Assembly: GCF_021654335.1 (NCBI RefSeq)
Contig: NZ_AP023423.1
Coordinates: forward strand, 2,169,001 to 2,233,000
Direction: 5' to 3'
DNA from: Sideroxyarcus emersonii
GTDB lineage: Bacteria > Pseudomonadota > Gammaproteobacteria > Burkholderiales > Gallionellaceae
Length of the DNA: 64,000 bases
Below are positions 28,668 to 38,021 of this stretch, one piece after another. The number at the start of each line of letters is the position of its first letter. Position 1 is the first letter of the stretch. Made by a program: the position numbers and the translations under genes. Below the pieces are notes generated by a model, which did not search any database, was not told where the DNA came from, and was given only the letters and a program-made list of their open reading frames with translations.

Positions 28668-29144
28668 CTAGCGTCCTTTGCGGCGCCTGTTCAGCACGAA
28701 CAGGAAATTGAACAGTCCGGCCAGGACGATCAGGTAGAACAGCATGCCGTGCAGCATGTGGGCGAAGTTGTCGTTGTAAACGTGGGTCAGCCAGAACGAG
28801 CCGTCCTTGCCGAGTGCGTAACCGCTGTCCGGCACCAGGAAGATGAGGGCGCCGGTGAACGGCAATGCCCTCAGCACATGGAAGATAAGCCGGTGCACGG
28901 TGCGGGTGACGTCTTGCGGCGAGGCGGAATGCAGGCGCGAGGCGATGTCCTTGTTGCCGGGATGCAGATAGAACATGCCGACGCCGAAGAATGCGGCCGC
29001 CGCGAAAATATGCGCCGCGTAATACAGCACAAGCAAGGGAGAGGTCAGATGGTCATGGATGATGTAGCCGCCGAACCAGGTCGCCGCCAGCAGGCTGTAC
29101 TGCAGCCAGTGCGAAACGAATACGTACTTGATCCAACCGAGCAT
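28668..29144 (-). CDS. four-helix membrane protein, possibly cytochrome b561-like
   Basis: 158 residues with four predicted membrane helices (about 15-32, 38-58, 87-105, 130-150). Each helix or its edge carries histidines (H12, H28/H30, H45, H84/H89, H129/H132), which is the pattern of di-haem b-type cytochromes such as b561. No name can be given with confidence. It follows tyrS by 74 nt in the same direction. Confidence 0.7.
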   Translation of the reverse strand: MLGWIKYVFVSHWLQYSLLAATWFGGYIIHDHLTSPLLVLYYAAHIFAAAAFFGVGMFYLHPGNKDIASRLHSASPQDVTRTVHRLIFHVLRALPFTGALIFLVPDSGYALGKDGSFWLTHVYNDNFAHMLHGMLFYLIVLAGLFNFLFVLNRRRKGR

Positions 29145-29218
29145 GCACGCCTTTCACTGCGCCTTCCACGGCCCGGAAAGCTTGCCCCTGTAGCGGTTCG
29201 TGCGAGGCGGCACCGGCA

Positions 29219-30415
29219 TCAGCCGATGCTGACGCGGCCGAACTTGCGCTTGCCGACCTGCGCCACCACGACCGCACCGGCCTTGAGCTGCAGCGCCTTG
29301 TCGCTGACCTTTTCGCCATCCAGCTTGACGCCGCCCTGGTCGATCATGCGCAGCGCTTCCGAGGTGCTGGCGACGAGATTGGCCTGTTTGAGCAGGCTGG
29401 CGATGGCGATGCTGCCGTTGACCGATTGCACGGCAAGTTCGGGCATGTCCTCCGGCAGCACGCCTTTCTGGAAGCGCGCCTCGAATTCCGCCAGCGCGTC
29501 TTCGGCTGCCTTTTGCGAGTGGAAGCGTGCAACGATCTCCTGCGCCAGCATCACCTTGATGTCGCGCGGGTTGCGCCCTTGCGCGACTTCTTCCTTGAAA
29601 TTGGCGATCTGTGCCAGGCTGCGGAACGACAGCAGTTCCAGGTAGCGCCACATCAGGTCGTCGGAAACGGACATGAGCTTGCCGAACATGTCCTGCGGGG
29701 TATCGGTGATGCCGACGTAGTTGCCCAGCGACTTGGACATCTTGTTGATGCCGTCGAGGCCTTCCAGCAGCGGCATGGTGAGCACGCACTGCGCCGGCTG
29801 ACCGAAATGCTTCTGCAGTTCGCGCCCCATCAGCAGGTTGAACTTCTGGTCGGTGCCGCCAAGTTCGATGTCGGCCTTGAGCGCGACCGAATCGTAGCCC
29901 TGCACCAGCGGGTAAATGAATTCGTGAATGGCGATGGGCTGGTTGCCCTTGTAGCGCTTGGAAAAATCGTCGCGTTCCAGCATCTGCGCCACGGTATGGG
30001 TGGCGGCGAGCCGGATCAGGTCGACCGCGCTGAATTTGTCCATCCAGGCGGAGTTGAACACCACCTCGGTCTTGTCCGGATCCAGCACCTTGAACACCTG
30101 GTCGCGGTAGCTCTGCGCATTGGCAAGCACCTGCTCGCGCGACAGCGGGGGGCGGGTGGCATTCTTGCCGGTAGGATCGCCGATCATGCCGGTGAAGTCG
30201 CCGATCAGGAACAGGGCATGGTGCCCGAGGTCCTGCAATTGGCGCATCTTGTTGAGCAGGACTGTGTGGCCGAGGTGCAGGTCTGGCGCGGTGGGATCGA
30301 AGCCTGCCTTGACGCGCAACGGACGCCCTTGCGCCAGTTTTTTCTCCAGTTCGGATTCGAGCAGCAGCTCGTCGCTGCCGCGCTTGATTTGATTGAGGAT
30401 TTCCTGTTGATCCAT
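29219..30415 (-). CDS. tyrS: tyrosyl-tRNA synthetase
   Basis: About 398 residues. Class I signature [10 protein letters not shown] (HIGH) and [11 protein letters not shown] (KMSKS), with a C-terminal S4-like RNA-binding domain ([15 protein letters not shown]). It charges tRNA-Tyr. The ATG at 30415 is the conservative start; a GTG eight codons upstream is also possible, and neither has a good Shine-Dalgarno. Confidence 0.96.
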   Translation of the reverse strand: MDQQEILNQIKRGSDELLLESELEKKLAQGRPLRVKAGFDPTAPDLHLGHTVLLNKMRQLQDLGHHALFLIGDFTGMIGDPTGKNATRPPLSREQVLANAQSYRDQVFKVLDPDKTEVVFNSAWMDKFSAVDLIRLAATHTVAQMLERDDFSKRYKGNQPIAIHEFIYPLVQGYDSVALKADIELGGTDQKFNLLMGRELQKHFGQPAQCVLTMPLLEGLDGINKMSKSLGNYVGITDTPQDMFGKLMSVSDDLMWRYLELLSFRSLAQIANFKEEVAQGRNPRDIKVMLAQEIVARFHSQKAAEDALAEFEARFQKGVLPEDMPELAVQSVNGSIAIASLLKQANLVASTSEALRMIDQGGVKLDGEKVSDKALQLKAGAVVVAQVGKRKFGRVSIG

Positions 30416-30573
30416 GTCGAAAGACCGCTTGTCTGTCACTTGTTCGTCGCTTGAGCGGATTTTGAGGGGTTGCCGCTTTCTGTTAAAGTGGCGCCCTAAA
30501 ATTCAATAAGTCATTGTGTTTGCCGTTAAAGATGCACGGTCATTCACAGGCTCTACCGCCTTGGGAGGCGCGA

Positions 30574-31872
30574 ATGTTACCGCAAAACACCTTGTCACAC
30601 GCGCACAAAATGAAGCTGCGATGGTTCGTCACCTTGTCCAGCCTGCCTTTGCTAGGGGTGGTGACTGCTTTCGGCATCATGCCGCAGACGGACGTGATTT
30701 CGGGTGCGCAACAGACCGTGATCGAGGATATCGCGCTGCCTTCCGCCACGGCGGTGGCCACCAGTGCAACGAGCTTCTGGCGCAACGAGCGCATCCAGCG
30801 CGGCGATACGATTGCCGAACTGCTGCGCCGGCTGAACGTGGAAGACCAGGCCGCCAGCGATTACCTGCGCAAGAACAAGGCTGCCGAAGGGTTGCGCCGG
30901 CTGTCCGTGGGCAAGGAAGTCCAGGCCGAGACGGACGCCAACGGTGCACTGCTGGCGCTGCGCTATCCGGACAGCGACGGCAACCAGGTCGTCATCGAAA
31001 AGAACGGCGGCGGGTTCAAGGTAAGCAGCCTGCCCGCGGTGACCGAAAAACGCATCCAGATCCGTACCGGCGAGATCAAGACCAACCTGTTCGCCGCAAC
31101 CGACGAGGTCGGCCTGCCCGACCCGGCCGCCAACCAGCTGGCCGACATCTTCGGCGGCGACATCGACTTCCACCGCGATCTGCGCAAGGGCGACAAGTTC
31201 ACGGTGATCTACGAGATGAACTACGTCAACGGCGAACCAGCCCGCACCGGCCGCATCCTCTCCGCCGAGTTCATCAACCACGGGCATGCATTCCGCGCCG
31301 CCTATTTCCAGACTACCGAGTACACCGGCGACTATTACTCGCCGGAAGGCAAGAGCATGCGCAAGGCTTTCCTGCGTTCGCCGCTGGAGTTCTCGCGCGT
31401 CAGTTCCGGCTTCAGCAAGTCGCGCTTCCATCCGATCCTGAACAAGTGGCGCTCGCACAAGGGCGTGGATTACGCGGCAGCGATGGGTACCAAGGTCAAG
31501 GTCACCAGCGACGGCGTCGTTTCCTTCGTCGGCAAACAGGGGGGCTACGGCAACGTGGTGATGGTCGACCACCAGGGTCGCTTCTCCACGGTCTACGGGC
31601 ACTTGTCGCGTTTCGCCAGCGGCCTGCACAAGGGCCAGCGCGTAGGGCAAGGCCAGATCATCGGCTACGTCGGCATGACCGGTCTGGCCACCGGACCGCA
31701 CCTGCATTACGAGTTCAAGATGAACGGCGTGCAGCGCGACCCGCTGAAAGTGGCGCTGCCCGACGGCAAGCCGATCAGCGAAGCGCAGCGTACCGCCTTC
31801 AGCGCGGCAACCGGTGCGCTGTTCGCCCAGCTGGACACCTATCACAATACCCGCATCGCCAATCTCGACTAG
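30574..31872 (+). CDS. M23 family murein DD-endopeptidase (MepM-like)
   Basis: About 432 residues. An N-terminal membrane anchor (WFVTLSSLPLLGVVTAFGIM), a LysM/OapA-like region (RGDTIAELLRRLNV), and a C-terminal LytM peptidase with the zinc ligands in HKGVDYAA and HLHYEF. It should cut peptide cross-links in peptidoglycan to allow wall growth. I chose the ATG at 30574 because GGGAGG lies 6 nt upstream; an earlier ATG at 30514 has none. anmK follows with no gap. Confidence 0.93.
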   Translation: MLPQNTLSHAHKMKLRWFVTLSSLPLLGVVTAFGIMPQTDVISGAQQTVIEDIALPSATAVATSATSFWRNERIQRGDTIAELLRRLNVEDQAASDYLRKNKAAEGLRRLSVGKEVQAETDANGALLALRYPDSDGNQVVIEKNGGGFKVSSLPAVTEKRIQIRTGEIKTNLFAATDEVGLPDPAANQLADIFGGDIDFHRDLRKGDKFTVIYEMNYVNGEPARTGRILSAEFINHGHAFRAAYFQTTEYTGDYYSPEGKSMRKAFLRSPLEFSRVSSGFSKSRFHPILNKWRSHKGVDYAAAMGTKVKVTSDGVVSFVGKQGGYGNVVMVDHQGRFSTVYGHLSRFASGLHKGQRVGQGQIIGYVGMTGLATGPHLHYEFKMNGVQRDPLKVALPDGKPISEAQRTAFSAATGALFAQLDTYHNTRIANLD

Positions 31873-32973
31873 GTGAGTACGGCTCCCGACCTCTATATCG
31901 GCATCATGTCCGGCACCAGCCTGGACGGGATCGATGCCGCACTGGTCGATCTTTCGCAAACCTCGCCCCGCCTCGTCGCCAGCCATTACCAGCCGTATGC
32001 GGGGCCGCTCAGGGAAGCGCTGCTCTCGCTGCACCAGGTCTCGCATAACGAACTGCACCAGGCCCAGCTTACCGCCAACCAGCTGGCGCGCGAATACGCC
32101 AGCGCCACTCAGGTCTTGCTGAACAAGGCTCGAATGACACCGGAACATGTGCAGGCCATCGGCTGTCACGGCCAGACCGTGCGCCACCGCCCCGAACACG
32201 GCTATACCATTCAGCTCAACAACCCGGCCCTGCTGGCGGAACTGACCGGCATCCATGTGGTGGGTGATTTCCGCAGCCGCGACATCGCAGCAGGCGGTCA
32301 GGGAGCCCCGCTGGTTCCGGCCTTTCATGACCGGGTCTTGCGCCATTCCGGCATCCATCGGGTGATCGTCAACATCGGCGGCATCGCCAACCTGACCGAC
32401 CTTCCGCCCGGCAGCACGACGACGGGATTCGACTCCGGCCCCGGCAACCTGCTGATGGATGCCTGGATCGCCCGCCACCAGGGTCATGCCTATGATCGGG
32501 ACGGCGCCTGGGCTGCCAGCGGCAAGATTATCCCCGCCCTGCTGCAGCGCCTGCTGGCCGAGTCCTATTTCGCCACCCTCCCGCCCAAAAGCACGGGGCG
32601 AGACCTGTTCAACCTCGCCTGGCTGGAACGACACCTGAGCGGAGAAGAGTCCCCGGCTGACGTGCAGGCGACCCTGCTGGCGCTCACTGGCGACAGCATT
32701 GCCGCTGCCGCGCAACGCTTCTGCACCGGTGCCGAAGAACTCTACCTGTGCGGTGGCGGCGCGCACAACGCAGCGCTGGTCTCGCACCTGCAACGCGCAT
32801 TGCCGCACTGCCGCATCCTGAAGACCGAGACCTTGGGCATCGCCGCCGACTGGATGGAAGCCATCGCCTTCGCCTGGCTGGCGCAACAGGCCTTGCACCT
32901 GCACCCCGCAAACCTGCCTGCCGTCACCGGGGCGAAACACCCCTGTGTACTGGGTGCGATCTATCCCGCATAA
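31873..32973 (+). CDS. anmK: anhydro-N-acetylmuramic acid kinase
   Basis: 366 residues. Phosphorylates and opens 1,6-anhydro-MurNAc released during wall turnover, sending it to GlcNAc recycling. Typical N-terminus IGIMSGTSLDGIDAALVD; ATP-site GGGAHN near the C-terminus. The GTG start follows the TAG stop of the peptidase directly (TAGGTG), so translation is coupled. Pairing with an endopeptidase makes sense for wall recycling. Confidence 0.96.
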   Translation: MSTAPDLYIGIMSGTSLDGIDAALVDLSQTSPRLVASHYQPYAGPLREALLSLHQVSHNELHQAQLTANQLAREYASATQVLLNKARMTPEHVQAIGCHGQTVRHRPEHGYTIQLNNPALLAELTGIHVVGDFRSRDIAAGGQGAPLVPAFHDRVLRHSGIHRVIVNIGGIANLTDLPPGSTTTGFDSGPGNLLMDAWIARHQGHAYDRDGAWAASGKIIPALLQRLLAESYFATLPPKSTGRDLFNLAWLERHLSGEESPADVQATLLALTGDSIAAAAQRFCTGAEELYLCGGGAHNAALVSHLQRALPHCRILKTETLGIAADWMEAIAFAWLAQQALHLHPANLPAVTGAKHPCVLGAIYPA

Positions 32974-32974
32974 A

Positions 32975-33001
32975 ACAAAACGGGGCGCTCTCGCGCCCCG
33001 T
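32975..33001 (-). terminator. terminator of the argC-erpA operon
   Basis: ACGGGGCGC / GCGCCCCGT, 9 bp stem with TCTC loop (32980-33001). On the minus strand it is followed by TTTTGTTTTA, so it serves erpA; it may also reduce anmK read-through in the other direction. Confidence 0.85.
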
Positions 33002-33024
33002 CCTTGCAACAATCCGCTTCAAAC

Positions 33025-33375
33025 CTACGCCGAGAACGACGAACCGCAACCGCAGGTCGTGGTGGCATTCGGGTTCTTGATGACGAACTGGGAACCTTCC
33101 AAGCCTTCGGTATAGTCGATCTCAGCGCCAACCAGATACTGGAAGCTCATCGGATCGATCAGCAACTGCACGCCGTTCTTGTTCATCACGGTGTCGTCGT
33201 CGTTGACCATCTCGTCGAAGGTGAAGCCGTACTGGAAACCGGAGCAGCCGCCGCCCGTCACGAACACGCGCAGTTTCAGTTCGGCATTGCCTTCCTCTTC
33301 GATCAGTTGCTTCACCTTGTTCGCAGCGCTGTCGGTAAAGAGCAGCGGGTCTTGTATATCGGTCACTGTATTCAT
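33025..33375 (-). CDS. erpA: iron-sulfur cluster insertion protein ErpA
   Basis: 116 residues, A-type carrier of Fe-S clusters. The three conserved cysteines are seen: [11 protein letters not shown] and C-terminal [16 protein letters not shown] precedes the ATG by 4 nt. It is last in a minus-strand run argC, DUF6776-like, bactofilin, erpA. Confidence 0.96.
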   Translation of the reverse strand: MNTVTDIQDPLLFTDSAANKVKQLIEEEGNAELKLRVFVTGGGCSGFQYGFTFDEMVNDDDTVMNKNGVQLLIDPMSFQYLVGAEIDYTEGLEGSQFVIKNPNATTTCGCGSSFSA

Positions 33376-33396
33376 ATTGCCTCCTAAAATGTTTGA

Positions 33397-33804
33397 TTAA
33401 GACTCGGCTGCACCGAGTTTGAATGCCACTACCTTGTCTTCCGCTTCCGCCAAATGAATCAGTCTGCCTTCGACGATCGCGCCCAACTGTATCTCCAGCG
33501 TCTTATAGTGCACATCTCCTGTGACCTTGGCCTTGCTCTGCAGTTCCAGGTATTCCGAGGCGTTCACGGGCCCCACGACGGTGCCGTTCACCACCAGATG
33601 GGTAACCCTGATCTCGCCATCCACGCGCGCATGCTCGCTCAGCACCAGGGTGCTCGGCCTGCTCAGATCAGCAATGACATTGCCCTTGATCTCTCCGTCC
33701 ACGCGCAAGCCGCCGGTAAAACTGACGTTGCCATCGATCCGGGTCCCGGCGCCGACCAGGGAGTCGATACGGTTCTGCGGTTTACTATTCCGACTGCTGA
33801 ACAT
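33397..33804 (-). CDS. bactofilin (polymer-forming cytoskeletal protein)
   Basis: 135 residues. The central part is a right-handed beta-helix of short repeats (IDGNVSFTGGLRVDGEIKGNV...LVVNGTVVGPV), the hallmark of bactofilins. These self-assemble into filaments used in cell shape and wall enzyme placement. 21 nt before erpA and 13 nt after the coiled-coil gene. Confidence 0.92.
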   Translation of the reverse strand: MFSSRNSKPQNRIDSLVGAGTRIDGNVSFTGGLRVDGEIKGNVIADLSRPSTLVLSEHARVDGEIRVTHLVVNGTVVGPVNASEYLELQSKAKVTGDVHYKTLEIQLGAIVEGRLIHLAEAEDKVVAFKLGAAES

Positions 33805-33817
33805 GCCTGCCTCTCCT

Positions 33818-34573
33818 TTACGACGGCAAGTTGACCGTCTGTTGCACCTTGGGTTCCTGCATCCCTTTTTCGAACACCCGCACCTGGACGCTCTCGACCT
33901 TCATCTCCGGCGGCAGCTTGAAACCCTTGTCCACACGCTGGTAATACTTGAAACTCAGCTGGTAACCCGCCACATCCGACGGCGAGTCTTCCTGCGGGAA
34001 TTGTAGCACTACTTTTCTGCCATCTTGCTCGCCGTTGACCACCAGCTGCATATTCCCCTGGAACGCCTTGCCCCGTTGCTGCACGCTCTGCACCAGCAAC
34101 ATGCGGCACAGATATTCGCCGGGCAGCGAATCCGGCTCGATCTTCAGCCGGTGGATGGACAGCTCGGCCTCGCGTGCGCCGGTCAGCGGCAGGTTCTGGA
34201 AGAACAGCAGATCCTCCTTCAGGCGCGCATTCTCGTCGTTCAGACTTCTCAGCTGTGCCTCGATGCCCTGGGTCGACGCCTGCTCGATCTGCCCCTGGCG
34301 TTCATAGGCTGCGATCTGATTGGCCTGGGAAGCATTCTCGCTTTCCAGGTAATGCACCCGTTCGCGCAGTTCGGTCAGTTCCTTCTCTGTCTGGCCGCGG
34401 TGGAATCCCGCGAATTCCAGCCCGGAATTGTAGGCCCACCAGACCAGCAGGCCGAACAGCGCCAGAATCGGCAACACGATCGCCCAGCGCACATACCACG
34501 GCACATGCGGGCGTACCGACAGCCGCGGAGCCGAGATACTGAATTTGCGCCTTAAGCTCCGTATCATCGCCAT
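33818..34573 (-). CDS. membrane-anchored coiled-coil protein (DUF6776-like)
   Basis: 251 residues. One membrane helix near 28-50 (WAIVLPILALFGLLVWWAY), then a coiled coil (about 60-125), then a beta-rich C-terminal domain. This fits the DUF6776 family found next to bactofilin in betaproteobacteria. I infer it anchors or partners the bactofilin. It starts 2 nt after argC. The function is unknown. Confidence 0.8.
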   Translation of the reverse strand: MAMIRSLRRKFSISAPRLSVRPHVPWYVRWAIVLPILALFGLLVWWAYNSGLEFAGFHRGQTEKELTELRERVHYLESENASQANQIAAYERQGQIEQASTQGIEAQLRSLNDENARLKEDLLFFQNLPLTGAREAELSIHRLKIEPDSLPGEYLCRMLLVQSVQQRGKAFQGNMQLVVNGEQDGRKVVLQFPQEDSPSDVAGYQLSFKYYQRVDKGFKLPPEMKVESVQVRVFEKGMQEPKVQQTVNLPS

Positions 34574-34574
34574 G

Positions 34575-35603
34575 TCAGGGCAACAGTGGAACCACGTTCA
34601 ATCCGGTCGACTCGGGCAAACCGAACATGATGTTCATGTTCTGCACCGCCTGCCCCGCCGCCCCTTTCACCAGATTGTCGATCACCGACAGCACCACCAC
34701 GGTATCGCCGCCTTGCGGCCTGTGCACCGCGATGCGGCACAGGTTGGAGCCGCGCACAGAACGCGTCTCCGGCAGGCTGCCGGCAGGCAGCACATCGACG
34801 AACGCTTCGTTGGCATAGCGCTGCTCGAACAACGCCTGCAAGTCGGCATCCTGCTTGAGCCGCCCATACAATGTGGCATGGATGCCGCGTATCATCGGCG
34901 TCAGGTGCGGCACGAAAGTCAGCCCGACCGGTTTGCCGATCACGTTCGCCAGGCCTTGCCTGATCTCCGGCAGGTGCCGATGGCCTGCCACTCCGTAAGC
35001 CTTGAAATTGTCGCCCGCCTCAGCGAACAGGGTGTGGATCTCGGCCTTGCGCCCAGCCCCGGACACACCGGATTTGGCATCGGCGATCAGCGAACCGTCC
35101 TCGATCAGCCCAGCCTCCAGCAAAGGAATGAAACCCAGCTGCACCGCGGTCGGATAACACCCCGGATTCGCCACCAGCCGCGCCTGCCTGATCTGCGCCC
35201 GGTTCACTTCCGGCAGGCCATATACGGCCTCGGCAACCAGGTCCGGGCAGGCATGGCTCATGCCGTACCACTTCTCCCAGACGGCGATGTCCTTGATACG
35301 GAAATCGGCAGCCAGGTCGATCACCCGCACCCCGGCTTCCAGCAAGGCGCGCGCCTGCTGCATGGCAATGCCATTGGGAGTGGCGAAGAACACCACATCG
35401 CACTGGTCGAGACCCGCCTGGTCCGGATGGGTAAACGCAAGGTCGACGTAGCCACGCAAGCTGGGGAACATCTGGCTCACCGGCATACCGGCATCGGCAC
35501 GCGAAGTGATCGCCCGCAACTCGGCCTGCGGATGTCCCGCCAGCAACCGCAGCAACTCGACTCCGGTATAACCCGTACCGCCTACGATCCCGATCTTCAA
35601 CAC
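34575..35603 (-). CDS. argC: N-acetyl-gamma-glutamyl-phosphate reductase
   Basis: About 342 residues. Third step of arginine synthesis. NADP-binding [18 protein letters not shown] at the N-terminus; the catalytic Cys lies in [14 protein letters not shown]. The start is the GTG at 35603 (VLKIGIVGG), with GGTGAG 4-5 nt upstream, which gives the family's normal length. A longer frame reaches back to 35654. Confidence 0.96.
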   Translation of the reverse strand: MLKIGIVGGTGYTGVELLRLLAGHPQAELRAITSRADAGMPVSQMFPSLRGYVDLAFTHPDQAGLDQCDVVFFATPNGIAMQQARALLEAGVRVIDLAADFRIKDIAVWEKWYGMSHACPDLVAEAVYGLPEVNRAQIRQARLVANPGCYPTAVQLGFIPLLEAGLIEDGSLIADAKSGVSGAGRKAEIHTLFAEAGDNFKAYGVAGHRHLPEIRQGLANVIGKPVGLTFVPHLTPMIRGIHATLYGRLKQDADLQALFEQRYANEAFVDVLPAGSLPETRSVRGSNLCRIAVHRPQGGDTVVVLSVIDNLVKGAAGQAVQNMNIMFGLPESTGLNVVPLLP

Positions 35604-35641
35604 AGTTCTCACCCCAAAAATCAGCTGTAAATGATAAAGGA

Positions 35642-35666
35642 AAAAGCCGCCCAAAGGCGGCTTTTT
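35642..35666 (-). terminator. terminator after rpsI
   Basis: AAGCCGCC / GGCGGCTT with CAAA loop and a T-run on both strands, between the rpsI stop and the argC start. Confidence 0.9.
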
Positions 35667-35692
35667 CTGTCCTGCGAACCCCCTGCAAGGGA

Positions 35693-36085
35693 TTAACGCT
35701 TGGAGAATTGCTTCCTGCGACGCGCCTTGCGCAGACCGACCTTTTTACGCTCGACTTCACGCGCATCTCGGGTCACCAGGCCTGCCTTGCTCAAGGTGGA
35801 CTTGAGGTTGGCATCGTAGTCAATCAATGCACGGGTAATGCCGTGGCGCACCGCACCGGCCTGACCGGATTCGCCGCCACCGGTGACGTTCACCATGATG
35901 TCGAATTTGCCCACCGTCTCGGTCAGTTCCAGCGGCTGACGCACCACCATGCGGCCTGTCTCGCGGGAGAAGAACACGTCGATCGGCTTGTCGTTGACGA
36001 TGATTTCGCCCTTGCCAGGCTTGATGAACACACGTGCCACCGCGCTCTTGCGACGGCCCGTTCCGTAGTTATAAGTCACGCTCAT
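35693..36085 (-). CDS. rpsI: 30S ribosomal protein S9 (uS9)
   Basis: 130 residues, basic; starts [15 protein letters not shown] and ends with the conserved [11 protein letters not shown] tail that reaches the P-site tRNA. 2 nt after rplM. Confidence 0.98.
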   Translation of the reverse strand: MSVTYNYGTGRRKSAVARVFIKPGKGEIIVNDKPIDVFFSRETGRMVVRQPLELTETVGKFDIMVNVTGGGESGQAGAVRHGITRALIDYDANLKSTLSKAGLVTRDAREVERKKVGLRKARRRKQFSKR

Positions 36086-36087
36086 GA

Positions 36088-36525
36088 TTAAGCCTTCAAC
36101 AGATCGATGGGTTTCGGTTGCTGCGCGCTGTGCGGATGGGTCGCACCGCCGTACACCTTGAGCTTGCTCAGCATGGCGTAGCCCAGCGGGCCTTTCGGCA
36201 ACATGCCGCGCACGGCCTTTTGCAGCACGCGCTGCGGATGGCGCTGTTGCAGCTTGGTGAAATTCGTTTCGTACAGGCCGCCCGGGTAAGTGGAGTGGCG
36301 GTAGTACATCTTGGCCTGTGCCTTGTTGCCGGTCACGCGCAACTTGTCGGCATTGACGACCACAACGAAATCGCCGGTATCGACGTGCGGCGTATAGATG
36401 GCCTTATGCTTGCCGCGCAAACGGGCTGCGATCTGGCTGGCCAAACGCCCCAGTACTTGATTGCTGGCATCGACCAGCAGCCAGTCGTGCTGGACTTCGT
36501 GCGGCTTTGCGGAAAATGTTTTCAT
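36088..36525 (-). CDS. rplM: 50S ribosomal protein L13 (uL13)
   Basis: 145 residues. [20 protein letters not shown] and the core [17 protein letters not shown] are typical. First gene of rplM-rpsI. Confidence 0.98.
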   Translation of the reverse strand: MKTFSAKPHEVQHDWLLVDASNQVLGRLASQIAARLRGKHKAIYTPHVDTGDFVVVVNADKLRVTGNKAQAKMYYRHSTYPGGLYETNFTKLQQRHPQRVLQKAVRGMLPKGPLGYAMLSKLKVYGGATHPHSAQQPKPIDLLKA

Positions 36526-36572
36526 GGCATTTCCTAAAACTAAAAATGGATAACAGACTGCGAAGGGCGCGC

Positions 36573-36601
36573 ATTCTATGCGAGACCTCCCCCCGTGTCA
36601 A
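36573..36601 (-). promoter_or_regulatory. sigma-70 promoter of rplM-rpsI
   Basis: On the minus strand TTGACA, 17 nt, TAGAAT: near-consensus. The -35 ends 4 bp from the stop codon of the FGGY kinase gene, which runs the same way. Confidence 0.88.
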
Positions 36602-36605
36602 ACAT

Positions 36606-38021
36606 CTATCCGTTGATCCGCTCCGCCTGCCCCGGAGCCCGGTTGCGCAGCACCCCGTCCAGCCACGCCTTCCAGCGCCCATATTTCCCCGGCAACCCGG
36701 ATGGAAACTGCGGTACCTCTATGTTTGCGGCCGCTCTGCCGTACGTACCATCCATTCCGGCAGCCAGCCGGGCCGCCCCGACCAGGCCAGCCTCAGCCTG
36801 CACCAGCCGCTGGATGGGGAAAGGTGCGCAAAGCGCGATCCCTTGCTGCAGGCACTCCAGGCCGGACAGGCCGCCGGACAAACAGGCGCGCCGGATGCCG
36901 CATTCGCGCTGGAAATCCTCCAGTATCCGCGCCACGCGGAAAATGATGCCTTCCAGCAGCAGGCCGGCGACCCGCTGCGGCGGCAGGTGCCCCACCGGCG
37001 CCGAGAACGTCACGCCCAGATCGCTGCGAAAATACGGCGCACCCAGTCCGCTCGGCTCGGCCAGGCAGAAGATATCGTCGCAGGCCAGCTCTTCCACCCG
37101 GCACATCGCCGCCGGATAAGGCGCCAGCGCGGCCGCGATGGAATTGAGCGTCCCCTCGCAGGCCAGGTATGCCCGCCGCGCCCCGTCCTGCCAAACCAGC
37201 GTCTGCAAATAGCCGTCTGGGGCACTCCTGCCTTCAGGCAGGTAACAGACGACGAACCCGCCGGTCCCCAGGTTGACCAGTGCTTCCGGCTGCCCGGCGG
37301 GGATACTGGCCACCAGCGCGGCCGACTGGTCGCCCATGCTGGCCTGCAGGACCAAACCATTGTTCAACGGGATACCGAGGCCGGTCGAAGGTCCTATCTG
37401 CGGCAAGGCCTGCAAAGGGATGTCGAACAGTCCGCACAATTCCGGCGACCACCGCCGGCCATGGATATCCATCAACAAGGTGCGGGCCGCCATCGAAACA
37501 TCGGTCAGATACCGCTCGCCGCCGGTCCAGCGCCAGATGAGAAAGGTGTCCAGCGTCCCCAGCAGCCATTCGCCGCTCAGCAACCGCTCGCGCCATGCCG
37601 GCTGCCCTTGCAGCAAGGCCCGCAGTTTCGGCGCCAGGTAATACGGCGTCAGCGGCAATCCGGCCAGCTTGCGGATGACGCCCTCATGCTCGCGCAATGC
37701 GGCACAGCTCTCCTTGCCCCTGTCATCCTGCCAGGAGATGAGCGGCGTGACCGGCTTGCCGCTGACGCGCTCCCACAGCAGGAAAGAAGAGCGCTGGCTG
37801 CACAGACCCAAGAGCTGGCGGGAATCCGTCTGCGCCAGACATTCGGCCAGCACCACATCGGCAGCCTGCGCATAGGCCAGTGCATCGCTCTCATACCGTC
37901 CGCCGTCCGCGACGATCTCGGGTGCCGGCCGAACCACGATACTGCTGAGCGTACCGTCCTGCGACAGCAGGCCCGCCTTGATCGCCGTCGTTCCCAGGTC
38001 GAGCGCGACGGCGGCGATCAT
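36606..38021 (-). CDS. FGGY-family carbohydrate kinase (glycerol-kinase-like)
   Basis: 471 residues. Two FGGY actin-like domains: N-terminal ALDLGTTAIKAGLL, mid SMGDQSAALVAS, and C-terminal SGGLSGLECLQQGI. ATP-dependent sugar or polyol kinase. Its substrate is not clear from motifs; last position after glpD in a glycerophosphodiester operon makes glycerol or a related polyol likely. The start overlaps the glpD stop by 4 bp (ATGA). Confidence 0.88.
   Translation of the reverse strand: MIAAVALDLGTTAIKAGLLSQDGTLSSIVVRPAPEIVADGGRYESDALAYAQAADVVLAECLAQTDSRQLLGLCSQRSSFLLWERVSGKPVTPLISWQDDRGKESCAALREHEGVIRKLAGLPLTPYYLAPKLRALLQGQPAWRERLLSGEWLLGTLDTFLIWRWTGGERYLTDVSMAARTLLMDIHGRRWSPELCGLFDIPLQALPQIGPSTGLGIPLNNGLVLQASMGDQSAALVASIPAGQPEALVNLGTGGFVVCYLPEGRSAPDGYLQTLVWQDGARRAYLACEGTLNSIAAALAPYPAAMCRVEELACDDIFCLAEPSGLGAPYFRSDLGVTFSAPVGHLPPQRVAGLLLEGIIFRVARILEDFQRECGIRRACLSGGLSGLECLQQGIALCAPFPIQRLVQAEAGLVGAARLAAGMDGTYGRAAANIEVPQFPSGLPGKYGRWKAWLDGVLRNRAPGQAERING

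Noticed and set aside
30440-30510. Promoter for the mepM-like gene in the gap to tyrS (TTGCCG and TAAAAT)
   Set aside because: Spacing of about 21 bp is outside the normal range, so I did not list it as a feature.
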